A stretch of 51,258 bases of DNA from Longimicrobium sp. (GCA_036389135.1 DASVQP010000102.1:1-51258); one strand, 5' to 3'; numbered from the stretch's first letter, positions 1 through 8,759 are shown. Translations and numbers: made by a program. The notes: generated from the letters alone by a model not told the origin.

Positions 1-356
1 GTGTTGAGCGCGTGCGGATGAGCCCTCCGAGGTCGAATTGCGGCCGTGGTGAGCCCCTGCGCCACGCCGCGAAGCGCCACACCAGCGAAAACCTGGTGGT
101 GCGGCTCAACCCAAACTCTGGTTTGCAGGATTTGGGTTGAAACCGCTGCAACAACCGCGGGAAGCCTGCCTTCGCAGGCTCCGGGGGCGGGATCGGGGCG
201 CGGCGACGGTCGCCGGGGGCTTAAGCCCCCGGCTGGAACCACGGGAAGGCGGCTGAAGCCGGCTCGAGAAACGCGGCATTGGACCCGGAGTCCGCGCAGG
301 CGGACTTTGTGCTGTTGTTGCCGCGAGTTCACTCGCCCCAGAAGCCAAAAATGCAA
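1..356. other. Non-coding left edge with palindromic repeats
   Basis: No credible gene was found here; the short open frames overlap on both strands and have no ribosome site or recognisable product. The stretch holds two hairpins. One has arms AGCCTGC/GCAGGCT at 163-180. The other is a perfect 22-bp palindrome at 212-233 centred on CTTAAG. After it comes a GGCTGGAACCACG segment and a GGCTGAAGCC palindrome near 251-260. The same modules recur in the opposite order and orientation near 22440-22495, so this is a dispersed repeat. Confidence 0.6.
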
Positions 357-393
357 AACCGGGCCGCCGATCTTCGCGATCGGCGGCCCGGTT
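357..393 (-). terminator. Strong intrinsic terminator
   Basis: A perfect 16-bp stem (arms 357-372 and 378-393) encloses a 5-nt loop. Reading the minus strand, the stem is followed by a T-rich stretch (TTTTGCATTTTT). It lies 22 bases beyond the stop codon of the secreted helical protein at 416-1030, so it most likely ends that gene or the whole PBP transcript. Confidence 0.8.
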
Positions 394-415
394 CTGAGTT
401 GGGGTGCGTCGCGCG

Positions 416-1030
416 CTATGGCGTGCGGCGGGTGACGGCGGAGGCGCCGGTCGGGACCTGGCCGGCCAGGGCGCGCTGGAGGCTCGCCTGCAGCTGGCGG
501 CTGCGCGCCAGGAGCTGGTCCGTCTGCGGATCGGCGGCGACCATCTGGCGGTGCAGGCGGTCGTCGAAGGCGCGGGCGCGGCGCGCGATGTCCGGCTGCC
601 GCATCACCGTTTGCTGCGCGCGCATGAAGCGGCTCTGGATGGTGGCGAACTCGCGCGCCAGCGCCCGCTTGCGCGCCACGTCGTTGCGAGCCTCGGCCGT
701 GCGCGCCTCGGCCTCCATCGCCTTCACGCGCGTGGCCAGGCGCGGGAGCTCCGGGTCCTGCCGCTCCATCGCCGCCTTGATGTCGCGCATCAGCGTCGTC
801 TGCGTGGCCGTAAGGTCGCCGGCGCGCATGGCGCGGGCGTGGATCCCCTGGAGTCGCGCCGCGATCGAGCGCAGCTCCGCCATCTGCGCCTGCGACTGCT
901 CGCGGGTGGGGGTGGCCGCCGGGGCCGCTACGCGCGCGGCCGTGGGGCGGGCCTGCGCGGAAAGCGCCGCGGGAAGGGCTGCAAGTGTAAAGGCGAGCAC
1001 TCCCGCCCGCCGGGTATGACTGGTCAACAC
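416..1030 (-). CDS. Secreted alpha-helical protein, unknown function
   Basis: The product is about 204 residues. It begins with a Sec-type signal peptide (short basic n-region, then a hydrophobic VLAFTLAALPAALSAQA-like core ending in an AxA site). The rest is charged, Ala/Arg/Glu-rich and predicted to be helical or coiled-coil, with no cysteines or catalytic motif visible. The frame stays open further upstream, but a GTG at 1030 preceded by AGGAG at good spacing is the best start, because the signal peptide begins exactly there. It follows the PBP gene at 1132 by about 100 bases on the same strand and is closed by a strong terminator. The periplasmic helical form recalls OmpH- or Spy-like chaperones, but no family was recognised. 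Confidence 0.7.
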   Translation of the reverse strand: MLTSHTRRAGVLAFTLAALPAALSAQARPTAARVAAPAATPTREQSQAQMAELRSIAARLQGIHARAMRAGDLTATQTTLMRDIKAAMERQDPELPRLATRVKAMEAEARTAEARNDVARKRALAREFATIQSRFMRAQQTVMRQPDIARRARAFDDRLHRQMVAADPQTDQLLARSRQLQASLQRALAGQVPTGASAVTRRTP

Positions 1031-1131
1031 GCTCTCCTCTGCTGGTGTCCGCGCGGGCACGGGGCCCGCGCCGTGTGGCCGCTCCGCCGGAACATGCGGC
1101 GCGTCTTCAACCCCAAAGCGGCCCTGAGGTT

Positions 1132-3567
1132 TCACCGCGCGCCCAGCGGCGACCCTCCGCCCGACGTGTCCGGAGGGGCCGGCGCCGGGGGCGGCGTGGG
1201 CTCCGGGGCGGGCGGCGGCGGCGCCTTTTCGCCCAGCACCCTCGGCCGGCGCGGCTCCGCGGGCGGGTGCTCATCCGTGCGCGTCGGGGGCCTGCGCGTG
1301 CGCGGCGTGGTGGGCGGCACCGGCTCGGGGTACGTCTCCACGCGCCCGGCCTCGGGGGTGCGGGGGCGCTCGCCGGCGCGGCGCTGCGCCTCCAGCTCCG
1401 GCCAGTTCACGCCGCGGCGCTCCAGGTCCGTCATCCCCACCGTGTCCGGGTCGTACCCTTCCATGGGCGGGAGCTGGATGTCGGTGGAGCCCCACTCCTC
1501 GTCGCGCCAGGCGGTGTCCATCGCCATGGGCGGGTAGCCGCCGACCACGTTGCACGGCTCGGCGGCCGGGCGGCTGTTGACGAAGTACTCCGTGTAGGTG
1601 GGGCCGCGCGCGGGGCATCCCTCCATCACCGCCAGCCCCGTGGCGCGGTCCACCGTCTCGGTGACGACGCCGCGCGGCGGCGCCCACTCCAGCGGCGCGC
1701 GGCGGCGGGCGTAGACGCGCTGCATGATGCGCCCCCACACCGGCGCCGCCAGCGTGCCGCCGGATGCGCCGCGCACGATGGTCTGCGGCTTGTCGAACCC
1801 GAACCAGACCGCGGCCACCAGGTCGGGCGTGTAGCCCACGAACCAGACGTCTGTGGCGGCGTTGGTGGTCCCCGTCTTTCCGGCGGCGACGCCGCGGAAG
1901 CCGGCCGCGCGCACCGGGGTGCCCGTGCCGCGGTCCACCACGTCGCGCAGCATGCTGGTGAGGACGAAGGCGTCCGCCGCCTCCAGCACCTGCTCGCGCT
2001 CCTCCTCCGCCTCCCACAGCACGTCGCCGTCGGTAGTCTCCACGCGGCGAACCAGGTGCGGCACCACGCGCTCGCCCATGTTGGCGAAGGCGGCGTACGC
2101 CCCCACCAGCTCGATCGGCCTCACCTCGGCCGAGCCCAGCGCGACGGCGGGGTTCTCAGGGACGGGCGTGGTGATGCCCAGCGAGCGCGCCTGGTCCGCC
2201 ACGCGCCCCATCCCCACCTCCTGCGCCAGCTTGACGGTGACCACGTTCTTGGAGCGGGTCAGCGCGTCGCGCACGGTGATGGGGCCGTCGAAGGTGCCGG
2301 TGTAGTTGCGCGGGCTCCAGGTGCTGCCGCGCGACATCCGCACCTGCAGCGGGGCGTCCTCGAACTTCTGCGTGGGGGGCACTCCCTGCCCGATGGCGGC
2401 CAGGTACACGAACGGCTTGAACGCCGAGCCGGGCTGGCGCAGCGCCTGAAAGATGCGGTCGTAGTTGGAGTCCTCGTAGTCGCGCCCGCCCACCAGCGCC
2501 CGCACCTCGCCGTTGCGCGCGTCCATCACCACCGCCGCGCCCTGCAGGTACGGGGTGCCGGAGGCGTCGGTGCTCTCCTTGCCGCGCGTGTACTTGGGGT
2601 GGTTGAAGCTCCCGAAGGCGCCCGACTCGATGGCCGTGGCCTGGCGCGCCACCTCGCTCTCGGCGGCGGCCTGGGCGACCGGGTCGTAGGCGGTGAAGAC
2701 GCGCAGGCCGGCCGTGTAGAAGCGCTCGCCAACCCGGTCCTCCAGCTCGCGCCTCACCCGCTCCACGTAGTACGAGCCGCGCTGCCGCGTGTCCTTGTTG
2801 GGGCGCGACACCCGCATCGGCTCCTTCATCGCCGCCTCGGCGTCCGCGCGGGGAACGTAGCCCACGTCGGCCATGGCGCGCAGCACGGTATTGCGCCGGG
2901 TGCGGGCGGCGTCCCTGTCCTCGCGCGGGTTGCGCCGCGAGGGGAGCTGCCCCAGCCCGCCGATGGTGGCGGCCTCGGCCAGCGTGAGCTGCGCGGCGGG
3001 CTTGCCGAAGTAGGTGCGCGAGGCCGCCTCCACCCCGTACGCCCCCTCGCCCATGTAGATGTGGTTGATGTACAGCTCGAGGATCTTCTTCTTGTCGAAC
3101 GCCCGCTCGATCTGCCGCGCCACGCGGATCTCCATCACCTTGCGGCGGATGGAGCGCTCGGTGTACGGCAGCGCCTTGGGAAAGAGGTTGCGGGCGAGCT
3201 GCATCGTTATCGTGCTCCCCCCCTCCGACACGCCGCCGCGCTTGACGTTGGCGAAGAGCGCGCCGCCGAAGCGCTTCCAGTCCACGCCGCCGTGGTCGTA
3301 GAAGCGCCGGTCCTCGATGGCAACGAAGGCCTGCGGAAGGTACTCGGGAACCGAGTCGATGGGGACCACGCGCCGGTTGGCCGTGGACAGGGTGCCGAAG
3401 GGCTTCCCGTCCGCGTCCAGCAGCTCGGAGCCCTCGGCCTGGTACTGCTCCAGCTCGCTCACGGGGGCGCAGCCGCCCATGCCGCAGGGCGCGAACCAGA
3501 GCCAGCCGAAGCCGACCACGAAGAGGGCGAGGATGGAGAGGAGCGCGATCTTGAGCTTCGGGTTCAT
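1132..3567 (-). CDS. Class A penicillin-binding protein (PBP1A family), copy 1
   Basis: This 811-residue bifunctional peptidoglycan synthase has an N-terminal membrane anchor (residues 7-25). The glycosyltransferase GT51 domain (about 60-230) shows catalytic Glu in EDRRFY (E85) and the GGSTITMQ motif (117-124). The transpeptidase domain shows SAFK (Ser381), SKN (439-441) and KTGT (564-567). It polymerises glycan strands from lipid II and cross-links stem peptides in the periplasm. The C-terminal 100 residues are proline-rich and probably disordered. It starts 33 bases after the stop of a second PBP1A gene, so the two are probably co-transcribed. The start ATG encodes a short cytoplasmic tail directly before the anchor, which fits the family. 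Confidence 0.95.
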   Translation of the reverse strand: MNPKLKIALLSILALFVVGFGWLWFAPCGMGGCAPVSELEQYQAEGSELLDADGKPFGTLSTANRRVVPIDSVPEYLPQAFVAIEDRRFYDHGGVDWKRFGGALFANVKRGGVSEGGSTITMQLARNLFPKALPYTERSIRRKVMEIRVARQIERAFDKKKILELYINHIYMGEGAYGVEAASRTYFGKPAAQLTLAEAATIGGLGQLPSRRNPREDRDAARTRRNTVLRAMADVGYVPRADAEAAMKEPMRVSRPNKDTRQRGSYYVERVRRELEDRVGERFYTAGLRVFTAYDPVAQAAAESEVARQATAIESGAFGSFNHPKYTRGKESTDASGTPYLQGAAVVMDARNGEVRALVGGRDYEDSNYDRIFQALRQPGSAFKPFVYLAAIGQGVPPTQKFEDAPLQVRMSRGSTWSPRNYTGTFDGPITVRDALTRSKNVVTVKLAQEVGMGRVADQARSLGITTPVPENPAVALGSAEVRPIELVGAYAAFANMGERVVPHLVRRVETTDGDVLWEAEEEREQVLEAADAFVLTSMLRDVVDRGTGTPVRAAGFRGVAAGKTGTTNAATDVWFVGYTPDLVAAVWFGFDKPQTIVRGASGGTLAAPVWGRIMQRVYARRRAPLEWAPPRGVVTETVDRATGLAVMEGCPARGPTYTEYFVNSRPAAEPCNVVGGYPPMAMDTAWRDEEWGSTDIQLPPMEGYDPDTVGMTDLERRGVNWPELEAQRRAGERPRTPEAGRVETYPEPVPPTTPRTRRPPTRTDEHPPAEPRRPRVLGEKAPPPPAPEPTPPPAPAPPDTSGGGSPLGAR

Positions 3568-3600
3568 TTCGTCTCGGTTCCCCGCCCGCCGCGGCTCAGC

Positions 3601-5841
3601 TCATGGACGCTTCTCCGGCTGCGCGGGCTGGGGCTTGATGAAGTCTTCCGGCTGGGGCACGCGTGGCTGCCCGGGGAAGACGGGACGGCCGGGAAGCTCC
3701 GGCGTTGGATCGACAAAGGTTGGGGTGCGCACCGCGGGCGCCGCGCAGCTGGCCGGGGGTGCGTACCGGGCCGCGAAGTAGTCCGTGGTTCCGCCGCCGT
3801 ACGGGCAGTCCGCCGTCAGCACGCGCCCCCCGCTCACCCGGCGCGCCACTACGCTGCGCGGGCGGGGCCATGCTGGAGGAGGGCGCCGTGTTTCGTACGC
3901 TTTTCGCATAATCCGCGCCCACACCGGCACCGCCAGCGTTCCCCCCGTGGCGCCGCCCAATATCGTCTGCGGATTGTCCAGCCCCAGCCACACGCCGGTC
4001 AGCAGCTCAGGGGTGTACCCCACGAACCACACGTCTGTTGCGGAGTTGGTCGTCCCCGTCTTTCCGGCGATGGGGATGTCGTACGAGATCCCGCCGATGG
4101 AGGGGTCGCGCACCCCGTAACCCGTGCCGCGGTCCACCACCTCGCGCATCATGTCGGTGATGATCCACCCCACCGCCGGGTCCACCGTGCGGCGCGTGGG
4201 CGCGGGGGGCTGCCAGAGGAGCTTCCCCTGGTGGTCTTCCACGCGGGTGACGTAGCGCGGCTCCACCCGGTAGCCGCCGTTGCCGAAGGTGGCGTACGCG
4301 GAGATGAGGTCGACGGGGTACACCGCCGCCGCGCCGATGTACACCGACGGGAAGCCAGGGATGGGCGTGCTGATCCCCGCGCGCCGCGCCAGGTCCTTTA
4401 CCCGCTCGAACCCCGCGTCGCGCCCTACCCGGATGGTGGCCAGGTTGCGCGAGTTGCGCAGGGCGGAGCGCAGCGTCATGTGGCCGCCGTAGCGCCCGTC
4501 GTAGTTCTTGGGGCTCCAGGTGCCGACGGTGAGCGGCCCGTCCGACACGGCGAAGAGGGGCGAGCGCCCCCGCTCCAGGTCCGCGGCGTAGACGAAGGGC
4601 TTGAAGACGGAGCCCGGCTGGCGGAGCGCCTGCGTGGCGCGGTTGAACTGCGACTGCTTGAAGTCGCGCCCGCCCACCATCGCCATCACGGCGCCGGTGT
4701 TGGGGTCCATCACCACCGCCAACCCCTGCAGGTACGGCGTGTGGCGCACCGCCTGGTCCGGCTTGAGCCCCGCCGTGAAGCGCTCGTAGGTCGGGTGCCT
4801 GTACCCGCCGTACGTCCCCCCCTCGATCGCCCTGATCTGCGCCTCCAGCGCCTGCTCCGCCGTCTGCTGCAGCACCGGGTCGAGCGCCGTGTAGATGCGC
4901 AGCCCGCCCGTGTACAGCAGCTCGCCGAAGCGCGGCTCCAGCTCGCGCCGCACCGCCTCCACGAAGTAGGGGGAGCGGAGGGCGTTGGTGGGTGGCGCCA
5001 CCGTCACTGGCTGCCGCTGGAGCTCGGCGGCGAGCGCGGGGGTGATGACACCCTCTTGCCTCATCATCTCCAGCACGCGGTTGCGCCGCCGCTCCGCGCG
5101 CTCGGGGTGCTCGCGCGGGTTGTACGCGCTGGGCGCCTGCGGAAGCCCGGCCAGCGTGGCCGCCTCCAACAGGGTGAGCTGCGACGCCGATTTGTTGAAG
5201 TAGGTGCGCGACGCGGCCTCGATGCCGTACGCCCCGGCGCCCAGGTAGATGTGGTTGAGGTACAGCTCCAGGATCCGGTCCTTGGAGAGCTTCCGCTCCA
5301 TCTCCAGCGCCAGCTTGGCTTCGGCGATCTTGCGCCGCATGCTCTTCTCGCCCGCCGGGAGCTGCTGGGGGAAGAGGTTGCGGGCGAGCTGCATGGTGAT
5401 GGTGCTGCCGCCCGTGGCCCCGAAGCCGCCCAGGATGTTGTCGCGGATCGCCCCCACCACGCGCATGGGGTCCACCCCCTCGTGGTGGTAGAAGCGCGCG
5501 TCCTCGATGGAGACGAACGCCAGCGGCACGTAGCGCGGGAGCGACTTGATGGGTACGACCGTGCGCCGCTCGCGGTGGAAGGTGCCCAGCAGGGCGCCGC
5601 GCGAGTCGAGCACCTGGCTGGCCTGGCGCGGCGCGAAGTCGGCGACCTGGTCCGCGCTGGGGCAGGTGCCGGTGCAGGCGCGCGTCCACGCGGCCACCAC
5701 GCCGCCGGTGCCGCACGACGCCATCGTCACCAGCCCCAGGCCGATTACGATCTTGCGTTCCTGCCGGTTGCGCCACGCCGCGCGCAGCCGCTGCCAGCCG
5801 GCTCGCGCGCGCGCCTTCCAATCGCTGGTGTCCACTGCCAC
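3601..5841 (-). CDS. Class A penicillin-binding protein (PBP1A family), copy 2
   Basis: About 746 residues with the same architecture as the downstream copy: one N-terminal transmembrane anchor, a GT51 transglycosylase domain with EDARFY and GGSTITMQ motifs, and a transpeptidase domain with SVFK, SRN and KTGT. The frame is open upstream to 6075, but that extension is encoded by a palindromic repeat and makes no sense as protein. A GTG at 5841 (or 5835) placing a basic, Trp-rich cytoplasmic segment before the anchor is the more likely start; no strong Shine-Dalgarno sequence separates the two. Its C-terminus is Pro/Gln-rich. Together with copy 1 it forms a tandem pair of divergent paralogues, presumably with different partners or growth-stage roles. 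Confidence 0.93.
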   Translation of the reverse strand: MAVDTSDWKARARAGWQRLRAAWRNRQERKIVIGLGLVTMASCGTGGVVAAWTRACTGTCPSADQVADFAPRQASQVLDSRGALLGTFHRERRTVVPIKSLPRYVPLAFVSIEDARFYHHEGVDPMRVVGAIRDNILGGFGATGGSTITMQLARNLFPQQLPAGEKSMRRKIAEAKLALEMERKLSKDRILELYLNHIYLGAGAYGIEAASRTYFNKSASQLTLLEAATLAGLPQAPSAYNPREHPERAERRRNRVLEMMRQEGVITPALAAELQRQPVTVAPPTNALRSPYFVEAVRRELEPRFGELLYTGGLRIYTALDPVLQQTAEQALEAQIRAIEGGTYGGYRHPTYERFTAGLKPDQAVRHTPYLQGLAVVMDPNTGAVMAMVGGRDFKQSQFNRATQALRQPGSVFKPFVYAADLERGRSPLFAVSDGPLTVGTWSPKNYDGRYGGHMTLRSALRNSRNLATIRVGRDAGFERVKDLARRAGISTPIPGFPSVYIGAAAVYPVDLISAYATFGNGGYRVEPRYVTRVEDHQGKLLWQPPAPTRRTVDPAVGWIITDMMREVVDRGTGYGVRDPSIGGISYDIPIAGKTGTTNSATDVWFVGYTPELLTGVWLGLDNPQTILGGATGGTLAVPVWARIMRKAYETRRPPPAWPRPRSVVARRVSGGRVLTADCPYGGGTTDYFAARYAPPASCAAPAVRTPTFVDPTPELPGRPVFPGQPRVPQPEDFIKPQPAQPEKRP

Positions 5842-5942
5842 GGATCGATGCTCGGTTCGAGGTCGGCTATCGGGTTGCTGGGCTATATAGATACACCGAA
5901 TCGGCCGCGGATGCCAATCCGTGGCCGGGTGACCGCGGGGCC

Positions 5943-6025
5943 TCACACAGAGACACAGAGGAAACGGCAAGAACAGAAAAGGGTTTCTCTGTGGCCTTGC
6001 GGTTCCCTTCGTGGCCTCTGTGTGA
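5943..6025. repeat. CACAGAG-type dispersed palindrome, copy 1
   Basis: The left arm starts TCACACAGAGACACAGAGG and the right arm ends CCTCTGTGTGA; the arms are complementary over about 30 bases with few mismatches. Similar elements lie at 24974-25062, 28856-28942 and 32066-32153. It sits between the divergent PBP and marR genes, and read as protein it produces the spurious N-terminal extension of the PBP frame. Confidence 0.8.
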
Positions 6026-6096
6026 TGCTGTTTTTCCGCGAGGCCGAGCGCGAAAAGTGCAGCCGCGGCGCGCACGGGCGCAGGCGGCTACCGCCC

Positions 6097-6131
6097 TTGA
6101 CAACCCACGTTGTACCGATTATTGTGACAAC
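6097..6131 (+). promoter_or_regulatory. marR promoter with operator-like inverted repeat
   Basis: A consensus -35 box TTGACA (6097-6102) is followed after 17 bases by TATTGT (6120-6125). Between them lies ACAACCCACGTTGT (6100-6113), whose outer five bases are inverted repeats; a second TTGT-G-ACAA palindrome (6122-6130) precedes the start. Transcription would begin at or within a base or two of the ATG at 6132, suggesting a leaderless mRNA. A near copy of the first motif occurs before doxX, consistent with MarR autoregulation. Confidence 0.65.
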
Positions 6132-6599
6132 ATGAATAGTCGAGCCACGAACCCCCGGCCGCTCCCGGTTTCGCCTGAGCAGAGGGTCGCGGTCATGCTC
6201 GCACGGGCCGTCAGCCGGGGCATGTACAGGGCGGACCAGCTGCTCAAGCCGCTCGGGCTGACCGGCACGCAGTACAACGTGCTCCGCATTCTGAACGGGG
6301 CGGGGCCCGAGGGTCTCTGCGGCACGGACATCGGTGGGCGGCTGATCTCGCCCGTACCGGACATGACGCGCCTGTTGGATCGCATGGCCGAGGCGGGGCT
6401 CCTGGTGCGGGAGCGGGACCCCGTCCAGCGCCGCCTCGTGCGGGCGCGGCTCACCGACGCGGGACGCGCGAAGCTGCGGGAGGCCACGCCGGTGCTCGAC
6501 GCGCTTCACCGCGAGCAGTTCCGCCGGTTCACGCCCGAGCAGCTCGAGACGTTCCGTTCTCTGCTGGAGCTGTTCGCGGAGCCGGCCGCCGCCAGCTGA
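6132..6599 (+). CDS. MarR-family transcriptional regulator
   Basis: This 155-residue protein has the size and helix pattern of MarR dimers. A winged helix-turn-helix covers roughly residues 45-105, with the typical LTGTQYNVLRIL recognition region, a DMTRLLDRMAEAGLL helix and a wing containing RDPVQRRLVRARLT. Such proteins repress nearby genes and release DNA when a phenolic or oxidising ligand binds; no conserved sensing cysteine pair is obvious. It is the first gene of a plus-strand run of detoxification genes. The ATG at 6132 fits the conserved N-terminal helix, whereas the longer open frame runs into a repeat. Its own promoter carries an operator-like repeat, so autoregulation is likely. 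Confidence 0.9.
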   Translation: MNSRATNPRPLPVSPEQRVAVMLARAVSRGMYRADQLLKPLGLTGTQYNVLRILNGAGPEGLCGTDIGGRLISPVPDMTRLLDRMAEAGLLVRERDPVQRRLVRARLTDAGRAKLREATPVLDALHREQFRRFTPEQLETFRSLLELFAEPAAAS

Positions 6600-6656
6600 G
6601 ATCCGGCGCCCCAGGTCGTGAGAGACGGCCGTTCGCACGCAGTAACATCTGTTAAA

Positions 6657-6670
6657 ACAAACCACGTTTC
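6657..6670 (+). promoter_or_regulatory. Candidate MarR operator before doxX
   Basis: ACAAACCACGTTTC matches the motif ACAACCCACGTTGT in the marR promoter at 11 of 14 positions. It lies 18 bases before the doxX start, next to a small AACA-TC-TGTT palindrome. Shared spacing to the two genes makes a common regulator plausible, but no binding data exist. Confidence 0.4.
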
Positions 6671-6688
6671 AACGAGAGAGTAAGAAGC

Positions 6689-7123
6689 ATGTCCACCATC
6701 GATTCGACTCGCACCGCACCGCAGTCCCGCCGTGGCCTTCGCGTGACGCTCTGGACCCTGCAGGTCCTGCTCGCCATCGCCTTCGGCATGTCCGGCCTGT
6801 TGAAGCTTGCGACGCCCGTGGCTGACCTCGCCGCGCAGATGGCGTGGGTGGGGAGCGTGCCCGCCGCCCTGGTGCGCTTCATCGGCGCCGCGGAGCTGGC
6901 CGGCGCCCTGGGCCTCATCCTCCCCTCGCTGACCCGGATCCAGCCGCGCCTGACCGTCCTGGCCGCGCTCGGTCTCGTCGTGGTGATGGTGCTGGCCTCG
7001 CTCGTCCACGCCACGCGCGGCGAGTTCGGGATGATCCCGGTGAACCTGGTGCTCGGCGCGCTGGCGGCCATCGTGGCCTGGGGCCGCGGCAAGGCCGCTC
7101 CCATCGCGCCGCGTGGCGCCTGA
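6689..7123 (+). CDS. DoxX-family membrane protein
   Basis: The 144-residue product has four hydrophobic segments (about 20-40, 57-77, 87-107 and 112-130), the topology of DoxX/DoxD-like proteins. In Bacillus subtilis the DoxX protein CatD is encoded with the catechol dioxygenase CatE under a MarR-type regulator, and the order here (MarR, DoxX, two-domain VOC) is the same. DoxX proteins are thought to work in membrane redox or thiol stress handling; the exact reaction is unknown. The ribosome site is weak (GAGAGAG before the ATG). It is followed within 41 bases by the VOC gene, so the two probably share a transcript. Confidence 0.85.
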   Translation: MSTIDSTRTAPQSRRGLRVTLWTLQVLLAIAFGMSGLLKLATPVADLAAQMAWVGSVPAALVRFIGAAELAGALGLILPSLTRIQPRLTVLAALGLVVVMVLASLVHATRGEFGMIPVNLVLGALAAIVAWGRGKAAPIAPRGA

Positions 7124-7163
7124 ACGGACACGGAACCGCTCCTTCTTCGTCGAGGATCCGACC

Positions 7164-8096
7164 ATGAGCACCATGACCACTGACCGGATGCCGTACACCC
7201 GGGAGTCGCGCGCCCTGCTGCCGGACGCGCTCCGGCTGGGGCCGGTGCGGCTGGCCGTCTCGAATCTCGAGCGGGCGGTCGGGTTCTACACCCGCGTCAT
7301 CGGCCTTCAGGTCGCCGCGCGCGGCCGGGAGGGCGGATACGAGGTGGCGCACCTGAGCGCCGGCGGCCCTGGATACGAGGACGTCGTGGTGCTCCAGGAG
7401 GAGCCGGGCGCACGTCCCGCCGGCAAGCACCTGCCGCACACGGGGCTCTACCACGTGGCGCTGAACTACCCGTCACGACTGGAGCTCGCCCGCACCGCTC
7501 GCCGCATCGCCGACTCGGGTGCGCGGGTCGGCGGCTCGGACCACAAGACGCACGAGGCCGTCTACCTCACCGACCCGGACGGCAACGGGCTGGAGCTCGC
7601 GTGGGATGCGCCGCGCGACCAGTGGCCGGCGACGCTGTCCAGGTACATGCGCGAGGGCATGGATCCGCTGGACGTGGAGGGGCTGCTCGCGATGACGGCC
7701 GGCGAGCCGGTCACCCCGCCGGCCGCGCCGGGGCTGAGGGTAGGGCACCTGCACCTGCACGTCGGGAGCATCCCTGAGGCGCGCGCCTTTTACGTGGATC
7801 TCCTGGGCCTCGAACTCCAGATGGACCTGGGGACCGGCGCCTTCGTATCGGCCGGCCGCTACCACCACCACCTCGGCTTCAACACGTGGCGCGGAGAGGG
7901 CGCGACGCCGCGCCCGGCGGAGTTCACGGGGCTGCGCGAGTGGCGCATCTACCTGCCGGCGGACGGCGATGTCCAGGCCGCCCGGGCGCGGCTGGAAGCA
8001 GGGGGTGTGCGGGTGACATCCGCAGGACCGGATGCGTTCATCACCGCCGACCCGTGGGGCATTCCGCTCTACGTCGGCCTGGACCCGCTGCGCTGA
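7164..8096 (+). CDS. Two-domain VOC protein, catechol 2,3-dioxygenase-like (CatE type)
   Basis: This 310-residue protein carries two glyoxalase/VOC modules (about 25-140 and 185-300). The first shows GPVRLAVSNLERAVGFYT, GLYHVALNY and DPDGNGLELAW; the second shows VGHLHLHVGSIPEARAFY and a PWGIPLYV end. Histidines and glutamates typical of the metal site are present (HVAL, HLHLHV, LELAW). The nearest known role is extradiol ring cleavage of catechols or quinone detoxification, as for CatE/MhqE. The ATG at 7164 has GAGGAT about six bases upstream. Its C-terminal DNA resembles a relic at 8821-8895, so a paralogue once lay downstream. Substrate is not predictable from sequence. Confidence 0.88.
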   Translation: MSTMTTDRMPYTRESRALLPDALRLGPVRLAVSNLERAVGFYTRVIGLQVAARGREGGYEVAHLSAGGPGYEDVVVLQEEPGARPAGKHLPHTGLYHVALNYPSRLELARTARRIADSGARVGGSDHKTHEAVYLTDPDGNGLELAWDAPRDQWPATLSRYMREGMDPLDVEGLLAMTAGEPVTPPAAPGLRVGHLHLHVGSIPEARAFYVDLLGLELQMDLGTGAFVSAGRYHHHLGFNTWRGEGATPRPAEFTGLREWRIYLPADGDVQAARARLEAGGVRVTSAGPDAFITADPWGIPLYVGLDPLR

Positions 8097-8131
8097 GCGC
8101 CGGGACAACCATCAGAAGAGGGAGGTACACA

Positions 8132-8759
8132 GTGAAGATCGGGATCATCGGCGCGGGGCAACATGGGCTCCGCCTTCGCGAAGCGTCTCGCGGCCGCCGG
8201 CCACGAGGTCTCCATCACGGCGCAGGACCCCTCGCATGCCGAGCAGGCGGCCTCCGCCGCGGGCGGCAACGCGCGCGCCGTGCCGCACGGCCAGATCGCC
8301 TCGGGCGCCGAGCTGCTCATCCTCGCCACCCCCTACGGTGCTGCCGCCGATGCGCTGCGCGGCGCGGGGGACGTGAGCGGGAAGACGGTCATCGACATCA
8401 GCAACCCCCTCGCCCCGGACTTCTCCGGCCTGACGGTCGGCTTCACCTCCTCGGCGGCCGAGGAGATCCAGAAGGCGGTGCCGGGTGCCAGGATCGTGAA
8501 GGCGTTCAACACCGTCTTCGCTCCGGTGCTCGGCTCGGCGCCGGGCGCGACCAAGGTGCAGGTGCTCTACGCCGGCGACGACGAGACGGCGAAGCAGGCG
8601 GTGCGTGGCGCGATCGAGAGCGCCGGCTTCGAGGCCGTGGACGCCGGTCCGCTCTCGAACGCGCGCTACCTGGAGCCCCTGGGGATGCTCAACATCTACC
8701 TCGGCTTCATGGCCGGCCGCGGGACCGGCATCGCGCCGGCCTGGGTGACGGCCGTCTGA
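8132..8759 (+). CDS. NADPH-dependent F420-reductase-like protein, frameshifted
   Basis: The product is a Rossmann-fold reductase of about 209 residues in the NADP oxidoreductase coenzyme F420-dependent family. A GTG at 8132 with GGGAGG upstream encodes MKIGIIGAG; the dinucleotide-binding motif should continue NMGSAFAKRL, but that part is in a different frame starting at 8163. Removing one base near 8155-8159 joins them into a perfect GxGxMG motif. The remainder (NVFAP-like KAFNTVFAPVL and NARYLEPLGML) is intact and typical. Either the sequence has a one-base insertion error or the gene is a recent pseudogene. It lies in the detoxification run, 35 bases after the VOC gene. Confidence 0.8.

Noticed and set aside
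1045-6135. 1696-codon open frame on the plus strand
   Set aside because: It is the reverse of two genuine PBP1A genes; the translation is Arg/His/Gly-rich with no motif and is a high-GC shadow.
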